Source: Chitinophagaceae bacterium (GTDB lineage Bacteria > Bacteroidota > Bacteroidia > Chitinophagales > Chitinophagaceae). Taken from it: a DNA stretch of 64,000 nt. Position numbers and translations under genes: made by a program. Location: the NCBI GenBank assembly GCA_028288595.1, contig JAQBNK010000188.1:1-64000 (forward strand), written 5' to 3'. Position 1 is the stretch's first letter. The number at the start of each line of letters is the position of its first letter. This document shows, piece by piece, positions 26,165 to 34,230 of the stretch. A model generated the notes under the pieces. It saw only the letters and a list, made by a program, of their open reading frames with translations, had not been told where the DNA came from and did not search any database.

Positions 26165-26383
26165 ATGAAAAAGCTGGCGCTTTTATTTGCGGTCTTTTTG
26201 TTTTTTGGAAACAGTTTTTGTTACAGCCAATGTTCAATCTGTACTAAAACCGCTCAGCAGCTGGGTGAAGGCCCCGCAAAAGGATTGAACGCTGGTATCC
26301 TCTACTTAATGTTTACGCCACTTGCCATTGGCGGCTTTATCGGGTACAGATGGTGGAAAAATGAAAAAAGAAATATGGAATAG
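26165..26383 (+). CDS. Small CxxC membrane protein
   Basis: Short protein of 72 aa. A signal-like segment (MKKLALLFAVFLFFGNSFC) precedes QCSICTKTAQQLGEGPAKG, which carries a CSIC pair. One more hydrophobic helix follows (LNAGILYLMFTPLAIGGFIGY) before a charged C-terminus. It looks like a Bacteroidota-type small membrane protein with an extracytoplasmic cysteine pair, possibly a redox or metal-binding site, but the function is unknown. It converges with the glycosyltransferase gene, 17 bp away. Confidence 0.65.
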   Translation: MKKLALLFAVFLFFGNSFCYSQCSICTKTAQQLGEGPAKGLNAGILYLMFTPLAIGGFIGYRWWKNEKRNME

Positions 26384-26400
26384 TTTTTACTTTTTACCAG

Positions 26401-27270
26401 TTATTCCAGGTACCTGATTTCCTTTGGAGGAAAGAATGATGAAACAATCCTATCAAGCCTTGCCTTTGTATTTTTTTGTTTTTTAATGATGGGAATGGCG
26501 TGCGTATTAAAATACCTGAATGCTTCTGCAAGTTCTTCAACTGTAAGATTCTTTAAAAAGCCCGTGAGCAAAAATTCTTCGATCGCTTTATTCCATTCTT
26601 CTTTATTTCCCCAGTAGTGAGCGATGTAATTATCAGCGGACTTTAAGCCATAAGTCTGATGAAGCGACACAGATAATGCAAACTGTTCAATCAATCTCCT
26701 GCGCATATTTGTCTCGCACAACTCATCACATAATTTCAACGCCAGTAAAAACTCTTCTCCATTCTTCGTGTTGGGGGAAGCCACCAAACCTGCATTCCAC
26801 ATATGAAAAGGTTTAGTAAAATTAATACCGGCGAAATTTTTATCAGCCAGCCCGCGCCACATATTTTTTTCTGTTTTGGCCTTTCCTTTTGCGATATCTC
26901 CTTCATCCAGGTGCATCATGGCTTTACCCTGATTTAATTCCGTTGATAAAACTTGTATGCTCCCGTATAAAAATGTGTCGGTGTCCAGGTACATTACCGG
27001 TTTTCCCGCAAACTCTTTAGCGAATTGCTGAATAGCCTTGATTTTTATCCGCCAGAAAAAATGGTGCGGTCCTTTCCAGTCTTCCAGTTGTTCAGGATTA
27101 ATATACACCAGGTTAACCCGGTCTTTTACGTGATTATAGAAAGACGGCACATCAGTGAAGACAGTAATGGTTTCAATATGTTCTTTCTGACGGAGAAATG
27201 AGCAAATAGAAAATATCGCTTGTGTATGCACATCAACCCTGTCACCAAATGTTATGTATAATATATTCAT
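26401..27270 (-). CDS. Glycosyltransferase-like protein (GT-A fold, DxD)
   Basis: Predicted nucleotide-sugar-dependent transferase, 289 aa. It has an N-terminal MNILYITFGDRVDVH strand-turn and the metal-binding YLDTDTFLYG (DxD) near residue 94-103. A GLVASPNTKNGEEFL region and a HYWGNKEEW block follow, typical of GT8-like or mannosyl-type A-fold enzymes. No signal peptide, so cytosolic. It follows the DUF4422 gene on the same strand with about 45 bp between, likely cotranscribed, and both probably modify a surface glycan. Confidence 0.75.
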   Translation of the reverse strand: MNILYITFGDRVDVHTQAIFSICSFLRQKEHIETITVFTDVPSFYNHVKDRVNLVYINPEQLEDWKGPHHFFWRIKIKAIQQFAKEFAGKPVMYLDTDTFLYGSIQVLSTELNQGKAMMHLDEGDIAKGKAKTEKNMWRGLADKNFAGINFTKPFHMWNAGLVASPNTKNGEEFLLALKLCDELCETNMRRRLIEQFALSVSLHQTYGLKSADNYIAHYWGNKEEWNKAIEEFLLTGFLKNLTVEELAEAFRYFNTHAIPIIKKQKNTKARLDRIVSSFFPPKEIRYLE

Positions 27271-27314
27271 TTGCCTTCTTCATTTATTAGCCGGCCATAA
27301 AACAAATTACTATT

Positions 27315-28103
27315 TCATAGCTGATCTTCAAAAAGCCCAAGCGTTAAATAAGCCGCGTTGAGTTTGTTATGTAAAACATAAAGATTGTGTAATCGTTCAG
27401 CAAGAAAACCAAATACTCTTGTTTGATAACCCTGTTTTGGTAATTCTATTCTTTTCTGCACTTCGAACAAAATATCAAACAACCATGATAAATAACCATC
27501 CCAAACCTGCCACCTGGCTATCATTACATTGTTATAAAACATTTTAACCTGCTGATCAAGTTGTTCAATTGAAGAAATGTACTCGGGATATTTTTCGCTG
27601 ACGACCTGCATGGTAATATCATAATCCTCTTTTATGTGGTCTGCAGTATAGGCATCCCTGATGTTATTAATTATTCCTTTTTCTTTTCGTGCCCATGTGG
27701 GCCTCTGCACAATTACGTCATGCGTACTTAACAGTTGCTGGTATGCCTTATATAATGCTGGCGTTAACAATTTATCCAGTTGTTCCTGTTTTGTTCTGAA
27801 GGGAAACTTACTGCGTTTTTTAAATAATAATTTATGACGTGTTTGAATTAAATACCTCCGGTAATGACAGAGCCCGAATGCATCTGTATTTCTTGCTGCG
27901 TTTTTAATGATCCAGTAAGCTGCAGTTAACTCGCTGTATAAATCATTCATCGAAGAAATATTATCACCAGTATCATCACCGGGTATATCCATTTTAATTT
28001 TTGCTGTCCCTTTTCCCGCTTGTATGCATGTTACATAAGCAGCCTTTGGATATATTGGAAATGGCTTGTAATAAACGCTATATAATTGTACAGAAGGATT
28101 CAT
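27315..28103 (-). CDS. DUF4422 glycosyltransferase-like protein
   Basis: Member of the DUF4422 family, 262 aa. The FGLCHYRRYL motif (about residues 78-87) and NDLYSELTAAYWIIKN upstream are the family hallmarks. DUF4422 proteins often sit in polysaccharide or capsule gene clusters and are thought to transfer sugars. Here the cluster is only two such genes plus MeaB. The MeaB gene ends about 22 bp upstream of this start on the same strand, so all three may be one operon. Cytosolic. Confidence 0.82.
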   Translation of the reverse strand: MNPSVQLYSVYYKPFPIYPKAAYVTCIQAGKGTAKIKMDIPGDDTGDNISSMNDLYSELTAAYWIIKNAARNTDAFGLCHYRRYLIQTRHKLLFKKRSKFPFRTKQEQLDKLLTPALYKAYQQLLSTHDVIVQRPTWARKEKGIINNIRDAYTADHIKEDYDITMQVVSEKYPEYISSIEQLDQQVKMFYNNVMIARWQVWDGYLSWLFDILFEVQKRIELPKQGYQTRVFGFLAERLHNLYVLHNKLNAAYLTLGLFEDQL

Positions 28104-28125
28104 GAACTTGTTGAAGCGATTTTTT

Positions 28126-29025
28126 TTACTGCTGAATATATTTCGAAATAAAAGTGTACAGGTTATCAGAACCAGCAGATTTTAATTCATCGAATAATTG
28201 CTGCCGTTCAATGTGTTTCATTCTGTACTGGCTGATAAGATGATATGCTTTGTCTGCCATCAGCCAATACTTCCTTTCTTTAATTTTATCTTCTGCTGCA
28301 ATATTATTTATTGCCTGCAGTAATTCTTTACTCCCTTCTTTTTCTGTGGCAACCGCTTTTATAATAACCAGTTCCTGTTGATGGTGTTGATTAAAAGCAG
28401 GCGCAAGCATTGTCTTTAAATTCTTAACAAAAAGATCAGCGCCGGGCCTGTCAGCTTTATTCACTACAAAAATATCAGCTACTTCCATTAGGCCCGCTTT
28501 CATTGTTTGAATATCATCTCCTGATTCCGGCACCAGTACAACAACAGTAACATCCGCAAGACCTGCGACTTCCACCTCGCTCTGGCCAACACCTACAGTT
28601 TCAATGATAAGATAATCAAAAGCAGCAGCCTTTATTACATCGGTTATTTCTAAAATATGGGGATGAAGCCCGCCAAGACTTCCGCGGGTTGCGAGTGAAC
28701 GAATATAAACATCCGGGTGCTGGTACCAATTACTCATGCGGATGCGGTCGCCAAGTAACGCCCCAAAATTAAATGGCGAAGAAGGATCCACGCAGACAAC
28801 TGCAACGGTTTTTTCTCCGGCCACCATTTCAGTGATCAGTGCATCCGTCAGCGTACTTTTTCCCGCACCGGGAGGCCCGGTAATGCCAATGACTTTTGTA
28901 TGTGACGAAGGAAGTTGTTGCAACAATTCATAATAACCAGCCGCTTTATTTTCTACCAGGCTAATGGTCCTCGCCAGTGCCTTATGATCCTTTTTATTGA
29001 TGCTGCTTACGTGCTTTCCCTGCAT
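28126..29025 (-). CDS. meaB: Methylmalonyl-CoA mutase-associated GTPase MeaB (ArgK family)
   Basis: G3E-family GTPase that loads and protects B12 in methylmalonyl-CoA mutase. The 299-aa protein has the Walker A GITGPPGAGKSTLTDA (about 46-61), a VVCVDPSSPFNFGALLGDR block with a switch acid, and IIETVGVGQSEVEVAGLAD with the NKAD base-recognition motif later. The mutase itself is not in this window. It is oriented with two glycosyltransferase-like genes downstream, which suggests only cotranscription. Full length and typical. Confidence 0.93.
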   Translation of the reverse strand: MQGKHVSSINKKDHKALARTISLVENKAAGYYELLQQLPSSHTKVIGITGPPGAGKSTLTDALITEMVAGEKTVAVVCVDPSSPFNFGALLGDRIRMSNWYQHPDVYIRSLATRGSLGGLHPHILEITDVIKAAAFDYLIIETVGVGQSEVEVAGLADVTVVVLVPESGDDIQTMKAGLMEVADIFVVNKADRPGADLFVKNLKTMLAPAFNQHHQQELVIIKAVATEKEGSKELLQAINNIAAEDKIKERKYWLMADKAYHLISQYRMKHIERQQLFDELKSAGSDNLYTFISKYIQQ

Positions 29026-29085
29026 AGTACAAACCTAAACAAATAACCGGTTTATTGATTTGAAAAACTTTATTTTGCAACCCTC

Positions 29086-29856
29086 ATGAAAGCTCCTGTT
29101 TCAGTTGTGATCATTACTAATAATGCTGCACGCACTATAGAAAAAGTGCTTCAGTCGGCAAAGCAATTAACTGATGATATTATTTTGGTAGATAGCGGAA
29201 GCACCGATGCCACCTTATTGCTTTCACAGGTATACCAGCCCACGATAATTTCCACCTCATGGGAAGGATATGGCCGGAATAAAAACCTGGGTAACCGTTC
29301 AGCAAAATATGACTGGATACTTAGTCTTGATTCTGATGAAGTGCCCGACGTTCAATTGATCAATCAAATAAAAAAAATTGATTTTTCTGATTCAAAAAAA
29401 AATTATGAGATAAAAATTCTGAATTATGTCGGCAGCAAACCAGTTCGCTTTGGAGAATGGAAAAATGATAAAGTAACAAGGTTGTTCAATAAACAAATCA
29501 CCCACTGGAATGATGCACCCGTGCATGAGCAACTGGTTTCTTCCATCCCGGTAACAGCAATAAAACTGAAAGGATTCATTCATCATTATACAACACCAGA
29601 CATTGCATCATTCAGATTAAAACAAGAACGATATGCCGGGATGATGGCCGACAAATATTTTGCGGCCGGCAAAAAAGCGGGCTTTTTGAAATTGTTTTTA
29701 TCCCCCTTATTTAGTTTTATAAAAAATTATATTTTTTTAGCCGGTTGGATGGATGGAAGAACCGGTTTAAATATTGCACTTGCAAATTCTTATTACACCT
29801 ATAATAAGTACAGGCTGCTGAAAAAAAAATGGCGTGCAGCCGGGAAAAATAAATAA
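29086..29856 (+). CDS. Family 2 glycosyltransferase
   Basis: Predicted GT2 enzyme of 256 aa with the GT-A fold: VSVVIITNNAARTIEK at the start, DIILVDSGSTDAT (about 30-42), and the metal-binding DSDE in WILSLDSDEVPD. The later WEGYGRNKNLGN and PVHEQLV blocks resemble LPS-core transferases of the WaaE type. It heads a compact plus-strand cluster: the LON-domain gene starts 12 bp after its stop. Together with lptC, this suggests envelope assembly. The C-terminal hydrophobic stretch could associate with the membrane. Confidence 0.85.
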   Translation: MKAPVSVVIITNNAARTIEKVLQSAKQLTDDIILVDSGSTDATLLLSQVYQPTIISTSWEGYGRNKNLGNRSAKYDWILSLDSDEVPDVQLINQIKKIDFSDSKKNYEIKILNYVGSKPVRFGEWKNDKVTRLFNKQITHWNDAPVHEQLVSSIPVTAIKLKGFIHHYTTPDIASFRLKQERYAGMMADKYFAAGKKAGFLKLFLSPLFSFIKNYIFLAGWMDGRTGLNIALANSYYTYNKYRLLKKKWRAAGKNK

Positions 29857-29868
29857 CCATTATCCTGC

Positions 29869-30510
29869 ATGATCAACTTCATTCCCATATTTCCATTAAG
29901 TCTTGTCGCTTATCCCGGCGAGCAGGTTAACCTGCATATATTCGAACCACGATATATACAGCTGGTGAAAGAATGTTTCGCTGGCAAAAAACCTTTTGGA
30001 ATTCCCGTAGTGATTAACGGGCAGGTGCAGGATATTGGAACACTTGTGGAAATAACTACAATAGTAAAACAATATGATGATGGTAAAATGGATATCACAA
30101 CTTATGGCACAAACATATTCAGGGTGCTTGAAATAATTAAAGACGTGCCGGATAAACTTTATTACGGTGCCATTGTAGATTACCCTGCTAATGATCAGCA
30201 TAAGCACCAGCGAATGCTGAATAATCTTCTCGTAAAAATAAAAGCCCTTCACCAATTGCTGGAAGTAAACAAAGATTTTAAAAAACCATTGACTGAATTA
30301 ACCAGTTATGATCTTGCACACCATGTAGGTTTTTCTCTTGAACAGGAATATGAATTGCTTGGCCTTTTGAGAGAAGACCATCGCCTGGAATACATTAAGC
30401 GTCACGTTAATAAAGTAATCCCTTTAATGACAGGAATGAAAAATATGGCTGACAGAATAAAACTAAACGGCCACTTTAAAGAGCTGAAAGGCTTTAATTT
30501 TGAATTTTAA
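29869..30510 (+). CDS. LON substrate-binding domain protein
   Basis: Protein of 213 aa consisting only of a LON (Lon N-terminal) domain. NFIPIFPLSLVAYPGEQVNLHIFEPRY matches the domain start; ELLGLLREDHRLEYIKRHV is the helical end. It lacks the ATPase and protease parts of Lon, so it is one of the stand-alone LON-domain proteins often annotated as a peptidase-like substrate binder. It lies in a tight cluster, with 12 bp to the upstream GT2 gene and 13 bp to coaX. Substrate unknown. Confidence 0.85.
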   Translation: MINFIPIFPLSLVAYPGEQVNLHIFEPRYIQLVKECFAGKKPFGIPVVINGQVQDIGTLVEITTIVKQYDDGKMDITTYGTNIFRVLEIIKDVPDKLYYGAIVDYPANDQHKHQRMLNNLLVKIKALHQLLEVNKDFKKPLTELTSYDLAHHVGFSLEQEYELLGLLREDHRLEYIKRHVNKVIPLMTGMKNMADRIKLNGHFKELKGFNFEF

Positions 30511-30523
30511 CTGCTTACCTCTC

Positions 30524-31252
30524 ATGTCTAAAACACTTTGCTTCGATTTTGGAAATACCCGGCTCAAATATGCTTTGTTTGAAGATGATAATCTTTTAAC
30601 CGTCGAAGTTTTAGAACAGGGTGATGTAAATGAAATAACGGCCGCTATTCAAAAACACCAGCCTCAAAAAACGATTTTATCTTCTGTTATCGATCATGAT
30701 CCTGCAATTGAAAATATTTTAGCTACAAATTCTTCTTTTCATAAACTGGATCACAACAGCCGGTACCCGGTTACAACTCCTGTAGGAAAACCAGAGACCA
30801 TTGGTGCGGATCGTCTTGCACTGGTAGTAGCCGCAACCGTTTTGTTTCCTGATGAGCATAGTTTGGTTATTGGTCTCGGCTCTTGCGTCACTTATAACTT
30901 TTTAAACAGGTTCCATGAATTTTTAGGAGGAAGTATTTCTCCGGGGCTTGAGATGCGGCTGAAATCTATGAACCAGTTCACAGCGAAACTTCCCCTGGTT
31001 AAACCAGACTGGAACTTCCCTTTAATAGGTTATGATACACGCACCAATTTATTAAGCGGGGTAATTCTGGGAATGAGTAAAGAAATAGACGGAATAATTG
31101 ATGAATACAGGGAGAGATACAGCAAGTTTAACGTGCTTTTAACCGGGGGTGATATGGGCTTTTTTGTCCCTCATGTCAAAAACCAGATATTTGCACACCC
31201 TAATCTAATTTTCAAAGGCTTATATGCGATCAGCGAGTATAATAACAGGTAG
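30524..31252 (+). CDS. coaX: Type III pantothenate kinase
   Basis: Phosphorylates pantothenate in the first step of CoA synthesis. The 242-aa protein starts at ATG 30524; a GTG-like start at 30500 would add eight residues without family similarity. The ATP-binding DFGNTRLKYALF and the conserved PETIGADRLALVVAA block are present, then GGSISPGLEMRLKSM (phosphate and acidic residues). Its end overlaps the next gene by 29 bp. Cytosolic. Confidence 0.9.
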   Translation: MSKTLCFDFGNTRLKYALFEDDNLLTVEVLEQGDVNEITAAIQKHQPQKTILSSVIDHDPAIENILATNSSFHKLDHNSRYPVTTPVGKPETIGADRLALVVAATVLFPDEHSLVIGLGSCVTYNFLNRFHEFLGGSISPGLEMRLKSMNQFTAKLPLVKPDWNFPLIGYDTRTNLLSGVILGMSKEIDGIIDEYRERYSKFNVLLTGGDMGFFVPHVKNQIFAHPNLIFKGLYAISEYNNR

Positions 31253-32585
31253 AATCGGTCTTTTATTTTTGTGCTGCATAATTTCCGCTTATGCTATGAG
31301 CCAGGAGAACTCACCATTTTCAAGGTATGGCCTGGGTGATGTGTATCCGTATCAACCTATCTCCACCCGTGCAATGGGCGGGGTTAGCACCAGTTTCCTG
31401 GATGGTCAATCCATTAATACAACAAACCCTGCATCATATAGCTATAACCGTTTCGTTACTTACGATTTTGGTCTCAGCGTTGATTCAAGAAGTTTAAAAA
31501 GTACAAAACCTGCGGGGGCTTATTCATCAACCAATTTTACACCTTCATACCTTACATTGGCTGTTCCGATCAACCAGTTAAAAGGAATTGGAATGGCGAT
31601 TGGCTTAAGGCCGGTTACCCGTATAAATTACAACGTGTCACAAAGAGGAAGATTAAATGGTATAGATAGTTTTACTACGGTTTATGAAGGAAACGGCGGA
31701 CTTAACCAGTTTTTTCTTGGATTCGGTAAGCGCTGGCACAGCTTCGCTGTCGGTGTGAATGGAGGTTTTAATTTTGGAAGGAAAGAAGCCAACACAAGAA
31801 CTATTCTTTTAAACGACACCGTTGCTTACCGTAGCGGATTACAAGGCACCACTACTTCATTCAAAGGCTTATTTCTTGAAGGCGGTTTGATGTATGAGGC
31901 CAAACTTGCAACTGCAGCCGGAAAAATAAAAGGTTCTAAAGAAATTTATTTTTTACGTCTTGGGGCAACCGGTGCTTTAAAACAAACCCTGCATGCCTCG
32001 ATGGATTCCCTGGCAGAAACTTTTGTATATGATGCAAATGGCGGAACACAAAAGCTTGATTCAGTAAAATCGGTGAATAATATTAAAGGCAACATCATTT
32101 ATCCCCGTAAATTTTCTGCCGGAGTTATGCTTCAAAAAGCTTACTCAGACGAAAGAGGCAGCTTCGACCGGTGGATGCTGGGTGCTGATATTACGATGCA
32201 GAACTGGTCTTCAGACTACCGCTTCTTTAACCGCACTGATAATGTAAACAATAGTTTTATTTTTCATATTGGTGGTTCTTACATTCCTGATGCAACTGAT
32301 ACCAGGAGATTCTGGAGCCGTGTAACCTACCGTGCAGGATTTTATTCGGGCAAAGATTATATCAATGCAGATACTAAAGGTTTAAAAACTTATGCGGGTA
32401 CTTTTGGTTTCGGTTTCCCTATAAGAAAATGGCGGGCTTACGATTACCAGTTTTCCCTTGTGAATACTTCCTTTGAAATTGGTAAAAGAGGAACAGGCGT
32501 AAACAATGTAACCGAAAGCTTCTTTAAGTTTTCGCTGGGCCTTTCTTTAAGCGATATATGGTTCAGAAAACATAAATATGATTAG
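31224..32585 (+). CDS. Outer-membrane beta-barrel protein
   Basis: Secreted 453-aa protein with a signal peptide (RIGLLFLCCIISAYA) and then ENSPFSRYGLGDVYP, a typical N-terminus of Bacteroidota outer-membrane proteins of the OmpP1/PorV-like class. NTTNPASYSYN and many alternating aromatic strands (for example FAVGVNGGFNFGRK) suggest a beta barrel. Its start overlaps coaX by 29 bp and its stop overlaps lptC by 8 bp, so it is translated from the same operon. Cargo unknown. Confidence 0.8.
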   Translation: MRSASIITGRIGLLFLCCIISAYAMSQENSPFSRYGLGDVYPYQPISTRAMGGVSTSFLDGQSINTTNPASYSYNRFVTYDFGLSVDSRSLKSTKPAGAYSSTNFTPSYLTLAVPINQLKGIGMAIGLRPVTRINYNVSQRGRLNGIDSFTTVYEGNGGLNQFFLGFGKRWHSFAVGVNGGFNFGRKEANTRTILLNDTVAYRSGLQGTTTSFKGLFLEGGLMYEAKLATAAGKIKGSKEIYFLRLGATGALKQTLHASMDSLAETFVYDANGGTQKLDSVKSVNNIKGNIIYPRKFSAGVMLQKAYSDERGSFDRWMLGADITMQNWSSDYRFFNRTDNVNNSFIFHIGGSYIPDATDTRRFWSRVTYRAGFYSGKDYINADTKGLKTYAGTFGFGFPIRKWRAYDYQFSLVNTSFEIGKRGTGVNNVTESFFKFSLGLSLSDIWFRKHKYD

Positions 32586-33144
32586 TCACCTCAACATAAA
32601 ATTTATTACAGCAGCCCTGTTTGCGGGCTGCTTTTTTATTTACGGTTGTGAAAATGATATCCGCCAGGTAAGGGACCTGGGAGTGAAAACAACAAATGTA
32701 GAAGAGGCGGTAAATATTCAAAGTATAATGAGCCAGGATGGAAAATTGAGAGCAAAATTATATTCACCCCTGATGTTGCGTTACCCAACCGATACGGTAA
32801 AAATTGAATTCCCTAAATCATTACGGGTTGAATTCTTTGATTCCAGTAATAAAATCGAAAGCAGGTTGTTTGCTAAATATGGACGTTATCTTGAAAATAG
32901 CAGCAAAGTGTTTCTTCGTGATAGTGTCCTCGTTTTTAATGTGCATGGTGATACTTTGAAAACGAACGAATTATACTGGGACCAGGCTTCACAAATGTTT
33001 TATACAGACAAGCAGGTGAAAGTTATACGACCGGATATAACAATTAATGCCATCGGGTTCAGGGCGAACCAGGACCTAAAAAATATGACATTCTTTAAAG
33101 CCTTCAACAGTACCGCCTTGATGGCCGACAGTACGGTGCCTTAG
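32578..33144 (+). CDS. lptC: LPS export periplasmic protein LptC
   Basis: Member of the LptC family, bitopic in Proteobacteria, here with a lipoprotein-like signal. The 188-aa product begins with LNIKFITAALFAGCFFIYGC, where GC is the likely lipobox cysteine. Beta-jellyroll blocks follow: VNIQSIMSQDGKLRAKLYSP, YPKSLRVEFFDS-like strands, and TDKQVKVIRPDITINA. It passes LPS from LptBFG to LptA. A terminator-like hairpin lies in its signal-peptide codons. The start overlaps the OMP gene by 8 bp. Confidence 0.87.
   Translation: MISHLNIKFITAALFAGCFFIYGCENDIRQVRDLGVKTTNVEEAVNIQSIMSQDGKLRAKLYSPLMLRYPTDTVKIEFPKSLRVEFFDSSNKIESRLFAKYGRYLENSSKVFLRDSVLVFNVHGDTLKTNELYWDQASQMFYTDKQVKVIRPDITINAIGFRANQDLKNMTFFKAFNSTALMADSTVP
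32611..32637 (+). terminator. Terminator-like hairpin inside the lptC signal-peptide codons
   Basis: GCAGCCC (32611-32617) pairs perfectly with GGGCTGC (32625-32631) around a 7-base loop, followed by TTTTTT. It sits 26 bp after the stop of the outer-membrane protein gene, within lptC codons 12-20. Confidence 0.6.
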
Positions 33145-33147
33145 CTG

Positions 33148-33190
33148 ACTAACCGAGTTTCACCTGCCAACCATCAACTGCCAACTATTT
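33148..33190. repeat. Intergenic repeat of the GCCAACTGCCAAC type, family A
   Basis: GCCAACCATCAACTGCCAAC lies at 33165-33184 in the spacer between lptC and the aldo/keto reductase gene. Related words occur at 46409-46470 (both strands, as a hairpin) and near 61080. Confidence 0.55.
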
Positions 33191-33205
33191 GTTTAATTTT
33201 ACGCT

Positions 33206-34195
33206 ATGGAATACAGAAGAATGGGTAAGACCGGTTTGCAGCTAAGTGTTTTAAGCTTCGGCAGCTGGGTCACATTTCACAAACAAATTGAAGACAACAG
33301 CGCAGACGCATTAATGGGCCTTGCGTATGATAACGGGATCAACTTTTTCGATAATGCTGAAGTGTATGCATTAGGCGAAAGCGAAAAAATGATGGGACGT
33401 GTTTTCAAAAGTAAAGGCTGGGACCGTACCTCTTACGTGGTTTCTTCAAAAGTATTTTTCGGATGGAGAGGTAAAGAAAATAAACCCAACCAGTCTGGTC
33501 TTAGCCGTAAACATTTGGTTGAAGCTTGTAACGAAGCTTTGCTGCGTTTACAAATGGACTATATCGATCTTTTCTTTTGTCACCGTCCCGATAAAAATGT
33601 GCCCATAGAAGAAGTTGTGTGGACGATGAACCTGCTTATTCAACAAGGAAAAATTTTATACTGGGGTACAAGTGAGTGGAGTGCACAGGAGATCATGGAG
33701 GCGCACATGTACGCGGAAAAATATAAACTGATCGGTCCCGCAATGGAACAACCTGAGTACAATCTTTTCAATCGTCATAAACTTGAAAGTGAATACTTGC
33801 AAATATTTAAAAACCCGGGTCTCGGCACAACCATATGGAGCCCGCTTGCAAGTGGTTTGCTTACTGGTAAGTATAATAATGGCATTCCTGAAGGAAGCCG
33901 TTTATCACTTTCCGGTTTTGAATGGTTGAAGGATCGTACAAGAACGGATGAAAAATTAAATCGTGTACGTCTTTTGCAGGGAGTTGCTGATAAGCTCGGT
34001 GTAAGCCTCGCTAATTTATCGATCGCATGGTGCATCAAAAATCCTAATGTTACCACTGCTATTTTAGGTGCAACAAAAAAAGATCAACTCGAAGAAAATT
34101 TAAAATCCCTGGAGGTGCTTCCTTTACTTACCAATGAAATATTGAGTGAGATAGATGAAGTAATGCAGACGAAACCTATATTACCTGAATATTAA
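33206..34195 (+). CDS. Aldo/keto reductase
   Basis: NADPH-dependent oxidoreductase of the aldo/keto reductase superfamily, 329 aa, related to the Kv-beta/YajO group. Catalytic residues are visible: Asp in NFFDNAEVYALGESE (with Tyr), Lys in VVSSKVFFGWRG and His in DLFFCHRPD. The C-terminus has the NADP-binding TTAILGATKKDQLEENLK block. The substrate is not predictable. The gene begins after a GCCAAC-type repeat, and the next gene follows 35 bp downstream. Cytosolic. Confidence 0.93.
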   Translation: MEYRRMGKTGLQLSVLSFGSWVTFHKQIEDNSADALMGLAYDNGINFFDNAEVYALGESEKMMGRVFKSKGWDRTSYVVSSKVFFGWRGKENKPNQSGLSRKHLVEACNEALLRLQMDYIDLFFCHRPDKNVPIEEVVWTMNLLIQQGKILYWGTSEWSAQEIMEAHMYAEKYKLIGPAMEQPEYNLFNRHKLESEYLQIFKNPGLGTTIWSPLASGLLTGKYNNGIPEGSRLSLSGFEWLKDRTRTDEKLNRVRLLQGVADKLGVSLANLSIAWCIKNPNVTTAILGATKKDQLEENLKSLEVLPLLTNEILSEIDEVMQTKPILPEY

Positions 34196-34230
34196 AATGC
34201 TTCTTTACACAATTTGGTAATTATATCCCT

